Positions 35,460 to 44,301 of a stretch of DNA of 64,000 bases are shown piece by piece. The position numbers and the translations under genes were made by a program. The stretch is taken from contig NZ_VUYS01000004.1 in NCBI RefSeq assembly GCF_008389435.1, positions 1-64,000 of the forward strand, written 5' to 3'. Positions within the stretch are counted from its first letter, which is position 1. The number at the start of each line of letters is the position of its first letter. Under the pieces are notes generated by a model. The model saw only the letters and a list, made by a program, of their open reading frames with translations, made no database searches and had not been told where the DNA came from. The DNA is from Candidatus Nitrosocosmicus agrestis (GTDB taxonomy: Archaea > Thermoproteota > Nitrososphaeria > Nitrososphaerales > Nitrososphaeraceae).

Positions 35460-36485
35460 TTAAGCAGGATCAATTACTCCTGACTCGTCAACTGTAAAGA
35501 CTATTTCACTTTCAGGATGGTTGGGAGAATCCACCATTCTTGCAATTCTATTTCTATTAGATTTTCTAAGAAAGACTCTATAGGTACTAGAATGAGCGAA
35601 GATATTTCCTCCAGCAGCCTTGAATGAAATATTTCCAAATCCAGTATCAGGGGTAGATTGTACCTGGTTAGTCACTAAAACTACAATTTGGTGAGTTTGA
35701 GCTATCCTCATTAAAGTATGAATTAACTTATTCAACCGTTGTTGTCTTATTGCAAGAGATGATAAACCCAGAAACTCTGAACGATATAATGCAATCGCAG
35801 AGTCCAGTATTATCAACTTAATATTGTGGGAATCAATAATTTTGCTTGATTCAGACAAGATCAGTTCGAGATGAGAACTGCTAAAAGCTTTGGCAACGAT
35901 GATATTGTCAAGTATAACAGAAGGATCCTGATTTCTCAAGGAACTTATTGCTGCAATTCGTTCCGGTCTAAAAGTATTCTCGGTATCTATGTATAGAGCG
36001 CCACCATTCAGCCCTCCGTGATTTTGATCGAGCTGAACCGTCACACAAACAGTGTGACATAGCTGGGTCTTACCTGTCCCGAACTCTCCGTATACTTCCG
36101 TTATTGCATTGGCCTCTATTCCACCTCCAAGTAGATTATCAAAATTTTTGGATCCAGTAGATATCTTGCTTATTTTTTTTCTCCTATCATATAATGCAGT
36201 AGCACGGACAAAGCGCTTCTCAACTATTCCAATACTTTCAAGAAATGAAATTGCTTGGTTATAAATAAAAAGAGAGTCGTCTTTAGAAATTCCGGACCTA
36301 GTAGATAGTGCGTTCGGTCCATCTATTACTATATCCTTTAGCGAACCAAAACCTGCATTTAATAATTGAGAAGCTAGCTCGTTAGGTAGATCTTCCAATA
36401 GCTTGATAGAAAGCTGACCCCCAGTAGATTTTTTGTCATTTGAAGGTTCGGCAGAATCAGTATGAGAATCAGAACCAAGGTCCAA
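35460..36485 (-). CDS. radA: RadA recombinase (Rad51/RecA family)
   Basis: The 341-residue protein has the N-terminal helix-hairpin-helix domain of RadA (LPNELASQLLNAGFGSLKDI, residues 31-95), missing in RadB. The polymerisation motif FVRATALYDRR links to the ATPase core: Walker A GEFGTGKTQ, Walker B LIILDSAIALYR, L1/L2 region (FGNISFKAAGGNIFAH), and the final beta strands with SPNHPESEIVFTV. It forms filaments on ssDNA for homologous recombination. It lies 69 nt upstream of L21e, so it may be linked to that operon. It is divergent from the precorrin-2 dehydrogenase gene. Confidence 0.95.
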   Translation of the reverse strand: MDLGSDSHTDSAEPSNDKKSTGGQLSIKLLEDLPNELASQLLNAGFGSLKDIVIDGPNALSTRSGISKDDSLFIYNQAISFLESIGIVEKRFVRATALYDRRKKISKISTGSKNFDNLLGGGIEANAITEVYGEFGTGKTQLCHTVCVTVQLDQNHGGLNGGALYIDTENTFRPERIAAISSLRNQDPSVILDNIIVAKAFSSSHLELILSESSKIIDSHNIKLIILDSAIALYRSEFLGLSSLAIRQQRLNKLIHTLMRIAQTHQIVVLVTNQVQSTPDTGFGNISFKAAGGNIFAHSSTYRVFLRKSNRNRIARMVDSPNHPESEIVFTVDESGVIDPA

Positions 36486-36652
36486 AGTATAATAAACTTT
36501 GTCATTCCCAATATTTCAATAATTCTAAATATTATCATGTAAAAATAATGAAATGGCTCAAGCATATGAGTGAAAGGAATAAAATTTTCAACTAACTCCA
36601 TTTTTGTCAGGAATAAGGAAAAAACTCTAATAGATTAAAGTATTAATAAGTC

Positions 36653-37342
36653 ATGCTAGATGTGATTGTAGACCTAAACCTTACCGATAAGAATATTATA
36701 GTTGTTGGTGCAGGCCGCGAAGGGGTGAAAAGGATATCTACACTCATAAAACATGGTTCCAAAATTATCGTAATTAGCGAAGATGTTGATAAATCAATCT
36801 TTGAGATAGAAGGCGGCAAATATCCGCTAATTATTTTCAGGAGAAAAATCCATGATGCAAATTTTCTCAATGAGTTCAAAGATACATTCATGGTAGTGGC
36901 GGCAACTAATAATTTGTCCTTAAACAAGATGATAATTTCCAAGTCCAAAGAGAGTCATGTTTTAACTTACGGTTTGGACTCAACAACTTCTCAATTAGGT
37001 GATCTATCGTTCGCCTCTTTCATAAATATAGAGGAGTCAATCCAGATAGCAGTATCCACATTCGGAAAAAGTCCGTTGATGAGCAAAATAATAAGAATGA
37101 AAATTGAAAAGTATTTAAAAAATATAATAGGGCAAGAAGACATATTAAACATAAAAATTCAAGAATTTGCCAGAGACCGAGCGAAAAAAGTCATTAAGAA
37201 TCAAAATGAAAGAAAAAGATTCTTGTATGGCTTATTTTATGACCAAGAAATTCAAGAATTGATCACAAAAAAAAACATTGATAAAGTCAAAGAATTAATT
37301 ATCAACACATTAGATAAATGGGAGGGGAATAATATCAGATGA
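36653..37342 (+). CDS. Precorrin-2 dehydrogenase/sirohydrochlorin ferrochelatase-like (Met8/CysG-N)
   Basis: The 229-residue protein has the Rossmann start NIIVVGAGREGVKRISTLIKHG, then VVAATNNLSLN, then the FASFINIEESIQIAVSTFGKSPLMSKIIR segment of the Met8/SirC family. It oxidises precorrin-2 to sirohydrochlorin with NAD; iron insertion by the same protein is possible but not shown. The C-terminal half is unusually Lys-rich. It opens a three-gene operon: its TGA overlaps the ATG of hemA by four nt. The product is needed for siroheme, heme (via the Ahb route) and cobalamin. Confidence 0.9.
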   Translation: MLDVIVDLNLTDKNIIVVGAGREGVKRISTLIKHGSKIIVISEDVDKSIFEIEGGKYPLIIFRRKIHDANFLNEFKDTFMVVAATNNLSLNKMIISKSKESHVLTYGLDSTTSQLGDLSFASFINIEESIQIAVSTFGKSPLMSKIIRMKIEKYLKNIIGQEDILNIKIQEFARDRAKKVIKNQNERKRFLYGLFYDQEIQELITKKNIDKVKELIINTLDKWEGNNIR

Positions 37343-38625
37343 CTCTATACTTGGGGGCACAATCTACACAATTCGTCAATTTAAGAGTAACATTCAAAAA
37401 CTCCCCAATTCACATCTTAGAAAAATTCGCATTTAGCGATATGTTTAATGCTCATCAATACATGCTAAACTCTTCTGAATTAAATGAGTGCATAATTTTA
37501 CAAACTTGCAATAGAGTGGAGGTTTATGGTGTTGGATCGGATCCGCAGTTTGAAAATATAATAAAGAGATGGTCGGATTTAGTCGATTTAAACTTAGACC
37601 AGGTAAGAGACAATATTGTTGTAAGCCAAGGAGAGGACGCCATACGTCACCTTGTAAAGTTGACCTCAGGGCTAGACTCTCTTGTAGTAGGAGAGGATCA
37701 GATATTGGGTCAGGTAAAAAGATCTTTAGATTTTTCAAGAAAAAATGGATTTGCAGGTCCAAATCTAAATGCATTATTTGATAAGACAATAAAAATTGGT
37801 AGTAAGGTAAGAATTTTAACAGGTATTAACAAAGGCAGTACTTCTGTTGGATCAATGGCTGTTAACCTGGCCTATGAGTATTTTGACGATATTAAAGAGA
37901 AGGAGATACTATTAATTGGTTCTGGAGAAGGAGCTAGTCTCGTGGCCAAGTCATTAAAGCAACGAGGTATGAAATTTTTTGTAACTAGTAGGACTTTTGA
38001 ACGCGCAAGGTCATTTGCAGACACAGTTGCAGGCGCTCCAATTCCCTTTGAGTCAGCATTAGAGAAACTAAATGAAAATATTGATATTGTATTCATATCT
38101 ACTGTTGCACCTTATTATCTGCTGACTTACGAAAGAATCTCCAATATGATGAAAAATAGAAAGAAAGGATTAATGATTTTTGACTTGTCGAATCCAAGGA
38201 CAGTTGAAGACAAGATAGCTACATTGAATAATATCAAATTAGTTAATATGGACCAAATATCTGAGATTGTAGAGAAAAATGTTGGTAGAAGAAAGAAAGA
38301 GATCCAATCTGCTGAAAAAATAATTGATGAAGAAATAATAACTATCAAGGAAATGCTAAAAAGAAAAAGTTCTGAACCAGCAGTCATAACAATATTTAAG
38401 AATGCAGATTCCATAAGAAATAAGGAACTCAAAAAGGCTTTATCCTTAATTGGTAATAGAATGACTGAAAATGACATTAGAATTTTAGAACAATTTTCTT
38501 ATGCCTTAGTAGAAGGGATTTTGTCAACACCAATGAACAATTTAAGAAAAGAATTTTCAAATAACAAGAATGAAAATGAATTAATAAATTTAGCATTAAA
38601 ACTATTCAACTATGAAAAACCTTAG
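37339..38625 (+). CDS. hemA: Glutamyl-tRNA reductase
   Basis: The 428-residue enzyme has the catalytic Cys in ILQTCNRVEVYG, the signature GLDSLVVGEDQILGQVKRS, the NADPH-binding ILLIGSGEGASLVAKSL, and the C-terminal dimerisation helices (KRKSSEPAVITIFKNADSIR, ALVEGILSTPM). It reduces glutamyl-tRNA to glutamate-1-semialdehyde, the first committed and usually rate-limiting step of tetrapyrrole synthesis. It overlaps the precorrin-2 dehydrogenase gene by four nt and hemB by 14 nt, so expression is tightly coupled. Confidence 0.97.
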   Translation: MTLYLGAQSTQFVNLRVTFKNSPIHILEKFAFSDMFNAHQYMLNSSELNECIILQTCNRVEVYGVGSDPQFENIIKRWSDLVDLNLDQVRDNIVVSQGEDAIRHLVKLTSGLDSLVVGEDQILGQVKRSLDFSRKNGFAGPNLNALFDKTIKIGSKVRILTGINKGSTSVGSMAVNLAYEYFDDIKEKEILLIGSGEGASLVAKSLKQRGMKFFVTSRTFERARSFADTVAGAPIPFESALEKLNENIDIVFISTVAPYYLLTYERISNMMKNRKKGLMIFDLSNPRTVEDKIATLNNIKLVNMDQISEIVEKNVGRRKKEIQSAEKIIDEEIITIKEMLKRKSSEPAVITIFKNADSIRNKELKKALSLIGNRMTENDIRILEQFSYALVEGILSTPMNNLRKEFSNNKNENELINLALKLFNYEKP

Positions 38626-39700
38626 TAGTAAGGGTTCGAAAATTAAAAACATTAAAAGATCCAAAAATATAGAAATTGACAAGTCAATGGCTATGGCCAA
38701 TTCAAATTATCTGAGTTATAAAATATTTCCAAAGATGCGGTTAAGGAGATTGAGAAAGAACCTTGCTATTAGAAATCTATTTCAAGAAGTAAGACTAAAT
38801 TCAAAAGAATTAGTTTTACCTTTGTTTGTACAAGAAGGAATTCAAGAAAATCTACCCATTGAAGCAATGCCTGGTGTTTATAGATATTCTATCAATACAG
38901 TATTAAAAGAAATAGAAGAATGCATAAAAATTGGAATAGAATCAGTTGTTTTGTTTGGACTACCATCACATAAGGATTCTTTTGGAAAAAGCTCATATGC
39001 CGATAAAGGCATTATTCAAAATACAATCAAGGCTATAAGAAATAGTTTTGGGGATAAAATTGTAATAATAACAGATGTTTGCTTATGTCAATATACGTCT
39101 CACGGGCACTGTGGAATCATCACAGGAAATCAAATTGACAATGATAAGACCATACTAACACTTGCAAAGATTGCATTAAGTCATGCAGAAGCAGGAGCTG
39201 ATATAGTGGCCCCTTCAGCAATGATGGACGGTCAAGTAAAGGAGATACGAGACTCATTAGACGACCATGGATTCACAGATAAATTGATCATGGGATATGC
39301 CGCAAAACAAGCATCTTCTTTTTTCTCTCCATTTAGAGATGCGGCTCATTCAAGCCCAGAATTTGGAAACAGGCAAACATATCAAATGAATTATGCAAAT
39401 CCAAGAGAGGCTAAAAGAGAGATTGAGTTTGATATTGAGGAGGGAGCTGATGTATTAATGATCAAACCCGCTTTATCGAATTTAGATTTAATATATGAGG
39501 CAAAGAAAAGTTTCCTGCATCCTATTGCTGCATACAGTGTGTCCGGCGAATATTCCATGATAAAGGCAGCTTCCCTTAATAATTGGTTGGACGAGGATGC
39601 AGCCATAACCGAGTCCCTTAGTTCGATCAAACGAGCTGGAGCAAACATAATAATAACATATTATGCAAAAAGGATGGCACAGATATTAAGTTCAAATTAA
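38612..39700 (+). CDS. hemB: Porphobilinogen synthase (delta-aminolevulinic acid dehydratase)
   Basis: The 362-residue enzyme has a Lys-rich N-terminal extension of about 35 residues, then the TIM barrel. The zinc site is DVCLCQYTSHGHCG (three Cys), the first Schiff-base Lys is in MGYAAKQASSFFSPFRDA, and the second in VLMIKPALSNLD. It condenses two aminolevulinates to porphobilinogen. The Cys cluster shows a Zn-dependent type. It begins inside the end of hemA. In-frame ATGs at residues 22 and 24 could serve as alternative starts and remove the basic extension. Confidence 0.97.
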   Translation: MKNLSSKGSKIKNIKRSKNIEIDKSMAMANSNYLSYKIFPKMRLRRLRKNLAIRNLFQEVRLNSKELVLPLFVQEGIQENLPIEAMPGVYRYSINTVLKEIEECIKIGIESVVLFGLPSHKDSFGKSSYADKGIIQNTIKAIRNSFGDKIVIITDVCLCQYTSHGHCGIITGNQIDNDKTILTLAKIALSHAEAGADIVAPSAMMDGQVKEIRDSLDDHGFTDKLIMGYAAKQASSFFSPFRDAAHSSPEFGNRQTYQMNYANPREAKREIEFDIEEGADVLMIKPALSNLDLIYEAKKSFLHPIAAYSVSGEYSMIKAASLNNWLDEDAAITESLSSIKRAGANIIITYYAKRMAQILSSN

Positions 39701-39754
39701 CAAATTAACAAATTATAGATGCTTTCTAATTTATCTCATATATATTAAAAAAAA

Positions 39755-40714
39755 TTATGGGATTGGATAGAACACATGAACATCTGCATCTCTACCGTCT
39801 GCTACATAGACATCACCTTGAGAATTGAGTGCTATTCCTACGGGATTTTCAATTCTCTCGTGTGATGAACCGGTGTTGCCAAACTGAGTTATATAATTTC
39901 CATTGTTATCAAAGACTTGAATTCTATTATTACCACTATCGGACACGTAAACGTTATTGGATAGATCAATTGCAACATCTATTGGTTGTTTAAATTGACC
40001 ATTACCTGTTCCAAAAACACCGAATTTCATTAAGAAATTACCTGATGGATCAAATTTTTGGACACGGTTGTTTGTAGAGTCAGTGACAAAGATATTTCCA
40101 TTAGAATCTACTGCCACATCGGCAGGATTGTTAAATTGACCGTCACCTGTTCCAGGTGAACCAATACTCATTAAGAAATTGCCATTATGATCAAATTTTT
40201 GTACGTTTGTATTCTCACCAAAATCTGTCACATAAAGATTATTTTCTTTATCAATGCCTACACCCCCGGGACTAATAAACAATCCCGGACCCAATCCAAA
40301 CGATCCTATGGAACGGACAAAGGACCCATTATTAGTGTATTCCTTTACCGCATATGTAGGGTTACCAAAATCTGCAATAAAAATATGGTTGTCAGAATCT
40401 ACTGCAATGCCGGAAGGATTGGTGAAATATTGGGGGCCATTTCCAAATGTTCCAAAACCCAAAATGAAGGTACCGTTAGGAGTAAACTTTTGAATCATTT
40501 TGGTGGTGTAACCGGCAAAATCTGAAACATATACATTATCTTCAGAATCTATACCAATGCCAGATGCCTGATTAAACTGACCCTGTGCTACACCCTTCTC
40601 ACCCCACATGGTTTTGTGAGCAAATTCCAAGGCGTATGCAGGTAAATTATAGGTAGACGATATCAACAAACTAAAGGTTAGCATGCATAATAAAGCAAAT
40701 CGAGAAAACCTCAT
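39755..40714 (-). CDS. Secreted NHL-repeat beta-propeller protein
   Basis: The 319-residue protein has an N-terminal signal segment (ALLCMLTFSLLISSTYNLPAYA). About six NHL repeats of 45-48 residues follow, each with the pattern G-x-F-x-x-P-x-G/D-(I/V)-A-(I/V)-D followed by (I/V)-x-D-x-x-N-N-R-(I/V)-Q-(K/V)-F (for example FVTDSTNNRVQKFDPSGNF). The repeats form a six-bladed propeller that binds partners or carbohydrates outside the cell. It lies between two operons for tetrapyrrole synthesis but on the opposite strand, so a functional link is uncertain. Confidence 0.92.
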   Translation of the reverse strand: MRFSRFALLCMLTFSLLISSTYNLPAYALEFAHKTMWGEKGVAQGQFNQASGIGIDSEDNVYVSDFAGYTTKMIQKFTPNGTFILGFGTFGNGPQYFTNPSGIAVDSDNHIFIADFGNPTYAVKEYTNNGSFVRSIGSFGLGPGLFISPGGVGIDKENNLYVTDFGENTNVQKFDHNGNFLMSIGSPGTGDGQFNNPADVAVDSNGNIFVTDSTNNRVQKFDPSGNFLMKFGVFGTGNGQFKQPIDVAIDLSNNVYVSDSGNNRIQVFDNNGNYITQFGNTGSSHERIENPVGIALNSQGDVYVADGRDADVHVFYPIP

Positions 40715-40778
40715 CGCGTAATATCAAACTATCATTATTTAAATAGTTTTTCCAATGAATTTCAAAAAAATAAAAAAA

Positions 40779-41378
40779 TTAATGAGCCAAAGTGCTATGG
40801 TTTGTGCCATTTGTCATTGAAACTTGATCATAGATTGATAGGTCGAATTCAGGGCTCTCGACTATTCCAAATATAGATGGCAATTCTCCAAAGTGGGCTT
40901 CTACACTCTTTGGATCCATCCAAATTGTCAAGATATTATTATTTGAAAATTTAATCGAGGTAGGAATGTCTAATGCAGGGCCATCTTTGAGACTCACAGT
41001 TGAAGTACCGTTATAGAAAGCAGAATTAGTATCTGTTTGCGATGATGAATTTAAGAGTGTAAAATCTGTTATTGTATGTGTATGCCTTCCAGAACCGTCT
41101 GGTCGAACCATTTCAATAGCGGCATTAAACGAAGCACCAGTATCATTACCCGATGTATCATTAGAAGAAGGCAAACTTGAACGCCATACGCCAGCTAGTA
41201 CCCAACTAATTGTGCCATTCTTGTCTTCTGCGACTCCAGCAATTGGCCCAAAAACATATGTCTTGTCAAGAAAATCCAAAGGTAAGGCAGCCACAGTTAA
41301 TATGTTAGATTTAAGTCCTAAAGATCCAAAACCAGTTATTAAGAAAGCAGTAAAGATTATTGCTATATAATTTTGCAT
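40779..41378 (-). CDS. Secreted protein of unknown function, 199 aa
   Basis: A signal segment (YIAIIFTAFLITGFGSLGLKSN) is followed by a beta-rich extracellular part with KNGTISWVLAGVWRSSL, GASFNAAIEMVRPDGSGRHTHTITDF, and IPTSIKFSNNNILTIWMDP. Asn-X-Ser/Thr sites are frequent, which fits surface glycosylation. The His/Asp-rich phrase GSGRHTHTITDF could bind a metal, but this is a guess. I know no family. It is transcribed with, and 64 nt before, the NHL-repeat gene, so the two secreted proteins may belong together. Confidence 0.7.
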   Translation of the reverse strand: MQNYIAIIFTAFLITGFGSLGLKSNILTVAALPLDFLDKTYVFGPIAGVAEDKNGTISWVLAGVWRSSLPSSNDTSGNDTGASFNAAIEMVRPDGSGRHTHTITDFTLLNSSSQTDTNSAFYNGTSTVSLKDGPALDIPTSIKFSNNNILTIWMDPKSVEAHFGELPSIFGIVESPEFDLSIYDQVSMTNGTNHSTLAH

Positions 41379-41653
41379 TATGATAAATTCATCCTTGTTA
41401 TTATTATCTTTTATGAATTTTTGTTATCATCGTTTAATTACTAAACACCATCAAATCATAAATCGCATTTCATAGATTAATAGCCTCAATATTGGTAAAG
41501 TATTCAAGCCAGATTGTTTTTCAGGCATGTTTGAAGATTAGCAGGACTTATCAAAATAAAAATTTTTTAGTTTTGTCGATAAAACGGACCAATAAATCAA
41601 GATAAATAACAGAACAAATTCTGAAACATCCGATGTAAAATACCAAGACAAAA

Positions 41654-41821
41654 TCATTGAACTGTAGTTACTTTTTTAATTAGAACAGGTCGCTTTACAA
41701 ACTTTCTAGCTTTTTCCAATATTCGAAAATAAGTAACCGTTTGATTGAATACCAGAGATATAACAAAAATCGATACGAGTATCACAGCGAGCAAAAAAGT
41801 TAGTTGCTGTAAGAGACTCAT
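41654..41821 (-). CDS. Small single-helix membrane protein, 55 aa
   Basis: The 55-codon frame begins MSLLQQLTFLLAVILVSIFV, has one hydrophobic helix at residues 8-26, and ends with a basic amphipathic tail (ILEKARKFVKRPVLIKK). The ATG at 41821 has a TATA element centred 25 nt upstream, which supports a leaderless gene. The positive cytosolic tail fits the inside-positive rule. No family is recognised. It lies between the secreted-protein gene and hemL. Confidence 0.55.
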   Translation of the reverse strand: MSLLQQLTFLLAVILVSIFVISLVFNQTVTYFRILEKARKFVKRPVLIKKVTTVQ

Positions 41822-41842
41822 GTGTATTTTAGTATCATTAAG

Positions 41843-41850
41843 ATATATAT
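41843..41850 (-). promoter_or_regulatory. TATA box of the 55-aa membrane protein gene
   Basis: ATATATAT is centred about 25 nt before the ATG at 41821. Confidence 0.4.
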
Positions 41851-42038
41851 GTCTAATCTAAAATGCAAATATTCATTCTACCTTATTAAAACTATTCACA
41901 ACTACGAGTCAAATCTGCTCAAAGATCTCAATGCAAATATCTAAATATTCAGGGATTGAACACGTATCAGTAGATTCGCTAAACAAATCTAGATAACGTA
42001 TATCTACGACGGTAGAGAAATATGTATAATCAAGTTCC

Positions 42039-43337
42039 ATGACTGACAGTACCTTTGATAAATCACGTAATTTGTTTGAAAGAGCAGTAAAACTTTTTCC
42101 CGGAGGAGTCAATAGTCCGGTCAGATACTTTCAACCACATCCTTTTTTTGTGGAATCAGCCAATGGAAGCAAATTATTTACAAATGATGGAAATGTATTG
42201 ATTGATTATTGTTTAGGATATGGTTCAGTATTCCTAGGACACGGTAATCAAGAAATAGGTTCAGAAGTTAAACATCAAATTGAAAAGGGTAATCTTTTTT
42301 GCATCCCAACAGAGAAGGAGATAGAATTGGCAGAGGTATGTACAGAAATAATTCCCTGTGCTGAGATGGTTAGAATCATGAACACAGGTGCAGAGGCTAC
42401 AATGCATTCCATAAGACTAGCAAGAGCTTTTACGAAAAAGACAAAGATTATAAAATTTGAGGGCGGGTACCACGGTGCGTATGATTATGTTCTTAACAAA
42501 GCAGGGTCCGGAGCTGCAGTGCAACAATACGCTGACGGGATCCTTAGCGAAAGCTCAGCCAAAACCATTACCATGCCATTTAACAATTTTGAAGCTTTAG
42601 AGTCGACTATAAAGAAAGATGAAAACCAGAATGATATTGCGTGTATTATTGTGGAGCCAGTTTTGGCAAATACAGGTCTAATTCTTCCTGAGAAAGAATA
42701 TCTTAATGATTTAAGAAATATAACTAAAGAAAATAACATAGTATTGATTTTTGATGAAGTAATAACTGGATTCAGATTAGCATTAGGAGGTGCAGGAGAA
42801 TTCTTTGGAATAAAACCAGACCTTGCAACATTTGCCAAGACATTGGGAAATGGATTTCCCATTTCCCTCATAGCAGGCAACAAAGAGATAATGTCAGGAT
42901 TTGCGCCAAGTGGTTCGGTTTATCAGGCCAGTACCTTTGCAGGTAATCCAATATCAGTAACAGCAGCATTGAAGACATTAGATATACTAACCAATAAAAA
43001 AAATACAATTTATCCCAATGTGGCACGTACATGTGACAAGATGGTCAAGGCGATAAGAGATATCGTTGAAGGAAAGAAATTAAATGTTACCGTAAATTCA
43101 ATTGGCTCCATGTATCAGTTATTCTTTACCAAGAATCCAGTTAGAGATTATGCATCCGTAAAAACGACTGATGGCAAAAGTTTTGACAGATTGTTTAGGA
43201 CTTTGTTGAGTAAAGGTATTTTCATTCCCCCTTCGCCTTTTGAAACGTGTTTCGTATCGACAGTTCATAATGAAGAAGATTTGGAAAAGACTATTGACGC
43301 GTATGAATTTGCCCTATCCAAGGTGACGAACATTTAA
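42039..43337 (+). CDS. hemL: Glutamate-1-semialdehyde 2,1-aminomutase
   Basis: The 432-residue PLP enzyme has FPGGVNSPVRYFQPHP at the N-terminus, YCLGYGSVFLGHG, RIMNTGAEATMHSIRLARAFT, FEGGYHGAYDY, IFDEVITGFRLALGG, and the PLP Lys in TFAKTLGNGFPISLIAG. It turns glutamate-1-semialdehyde into 5-aminolevulinate, directly after HemA. It starts the second tetrapyrrole operon (hemL-hemC-SUMT-hemD). The stop codon TAA at 43335-43337 lies within the first in-frame bases of hemC. ATG start. Confidence 0.97.
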   Translation: MTDSTFDKSRNLFERAVKLFPGGVNSPVRYFQPHPFFVESANGSKLFTNDGNVLIDYCLGYGSVFLGHGNQEIGSEVKHQIEKGNLFCIPTEKEIELAEVCTEIIPCAEMVRIMNTGAEATMHSIRLARAFTKKTKIIKFEGGYHGAYDYVLNKAGSGAAVQQYADGILSESSAKTITMPFNNFEALESTIKKDENQNDIACIIVEPVLANTGLILPEKEYLNDLRNITKENNIVLIFDEVITGFRLALGGAGEFFGIKPDLATFAKTLGNGFPISLIAGNKEIMSGFAPSGSVYQASTFAGNPISVTAALKTLDILTNKKNTIYPNVARTCDKMVKAIRDIVEGKKLNVTVNSIGSMYQLFFTKNPVRDYASVKTTDGKSFDRLFRTLLSKGIFIPPSPFETCFVSTVHNEEDLEKTIDAYEFALSKVTNI

Positions 43338-43341
43338 AGAA

Positions 43342-44301
43342 ATAATAGTTGCCACAAGAGGAAGCAAACTTGCCACTTATCAGACAGATATAATAACTTC
43401 ATCTTTAAAAAGGATTCATAAAGGATTTCAATTTAAAACAGAAAAGATTAGTACTCAGGGAGATAGAGACACCAGACCATTTTATGCAATGAATCAAACT
43501 GGAGTATTCGAAAAAGAAGTAAATGAGAAACTATTAAGGTATGAAGCAGATTTTGCGGTTCACAGTCTCAAAGATTTGCATGCAGGTATATCGGATAAAT
43601 TAGTTATCGCATGTATTCCAAAAAGAGAAAGACCAAATGACGTATTTATAAATAATTTTGATCAAAAAAAACTGGATCAACTCGTGCCAAATTCAATAAT
43701 AGGAACCAGCAGTATAAGACGAGCCATCCAAATCAAGACTAAATATCCTCATCTGAAGATAAAATCAATAAGAGGAAATGTTGAAACAAGAATAAGGAGA
43801 TCAAAGGAAAATAAATTTACAGGCATTATATTGGCAGAAGCAGGTATAGATAGATTGAAATTAAATAGTCAAATTACCCAGCGTCTAAGTACAAATATTT
43901 TTGTCCCAGCTCCAGGACAGGGTGCTTTGGCAATAGTATGCAGGAAGGACAGCACTGAAATTATCAAAATTTTAAAAAAAATCGAACATGAAAAATCTTC
44001 CAAAGAAATTGTAGCAGAAAGGACCATAACAGAATCAATAGGAGCAGGGTGCACTGTTCCTTTGGGTGCCTTGGCCTCCATCAAAACTAAGGAGAAAGTC
44101 ATGTCATTGTCTGCAATTGTATACTCTATAGATGGGAGTAAAGTTGTTAAGGTAAATAAAAAACTTAATTTGGATAATCCACAAAAATTGGGGCGAATAG
44201 TTGCAAAAGAGTTAATTTCAAAAGGTGCCAAAGAATTAACAAAGGATTGGAATAATAATACTAATATGAATATCGATATTTTAAATGAGTTGATAGAATG
44301 A
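43342..44301 (+). CDS. hemC: Hydroxymethylbilane synthase (porphobilinogen deaminase) without a standard start codon
   Basis: The protein has the full family pattern: IIVATRGSKLATYQTD at the very N-terminus, TQGDRDTRPFYAM, ADFAVHSLKDL, SSIRRAIQIK, IRGNVETRI, LAEAGIDRLKLN, and the cofactor Cys in GAGCTVPLGA. It polymerises four porphobilinogens. The frame is open from 43327 (after a TGA) but contains no ATG, GTG or TTG before the conserved first strand. Only ATA codons at 43342 and 43345 are near-starts, so the start given is tentative. The first ATG, at 43489, would delete about 50 essential residues. It overlaps the end of hemL. Confidence 0.88.
   Translation: MIVATRGSKLATYQTDIITSSLKRIHKGFQFKTEKISTQGDRDTRPFYAMNQTGVFEKEVNEKLLRYEADFAVHSLKDLHAGISDKLVIACIPKRERPNDVFINNFDQKKLDQLVPNSIIGTSSIRRAIQIKTKYPHLKIKSIRGNVETRIRRSKENKFTGIILAEAGIDRLKLNSQITQRLSTNIFVPAPGQGALAIVCRKDSTEIIKILKKIEHEKSSKEIVAERTITESIGAGCTVPLGALASIKTKEKVMSLSAIVYSIDGSKVVKVNKKLNLDNPQKLGRIVAKELISKGAKELTKDWNNNTNMNIDILNELIE

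Noticed and set aside
43489-44301. Calling hemC from its first ATG
   Set aside because: It would remove the conserved N-terminal strand and the TQGDRDT segment, which are required for the fold and are clearly encoded upstream in frame.
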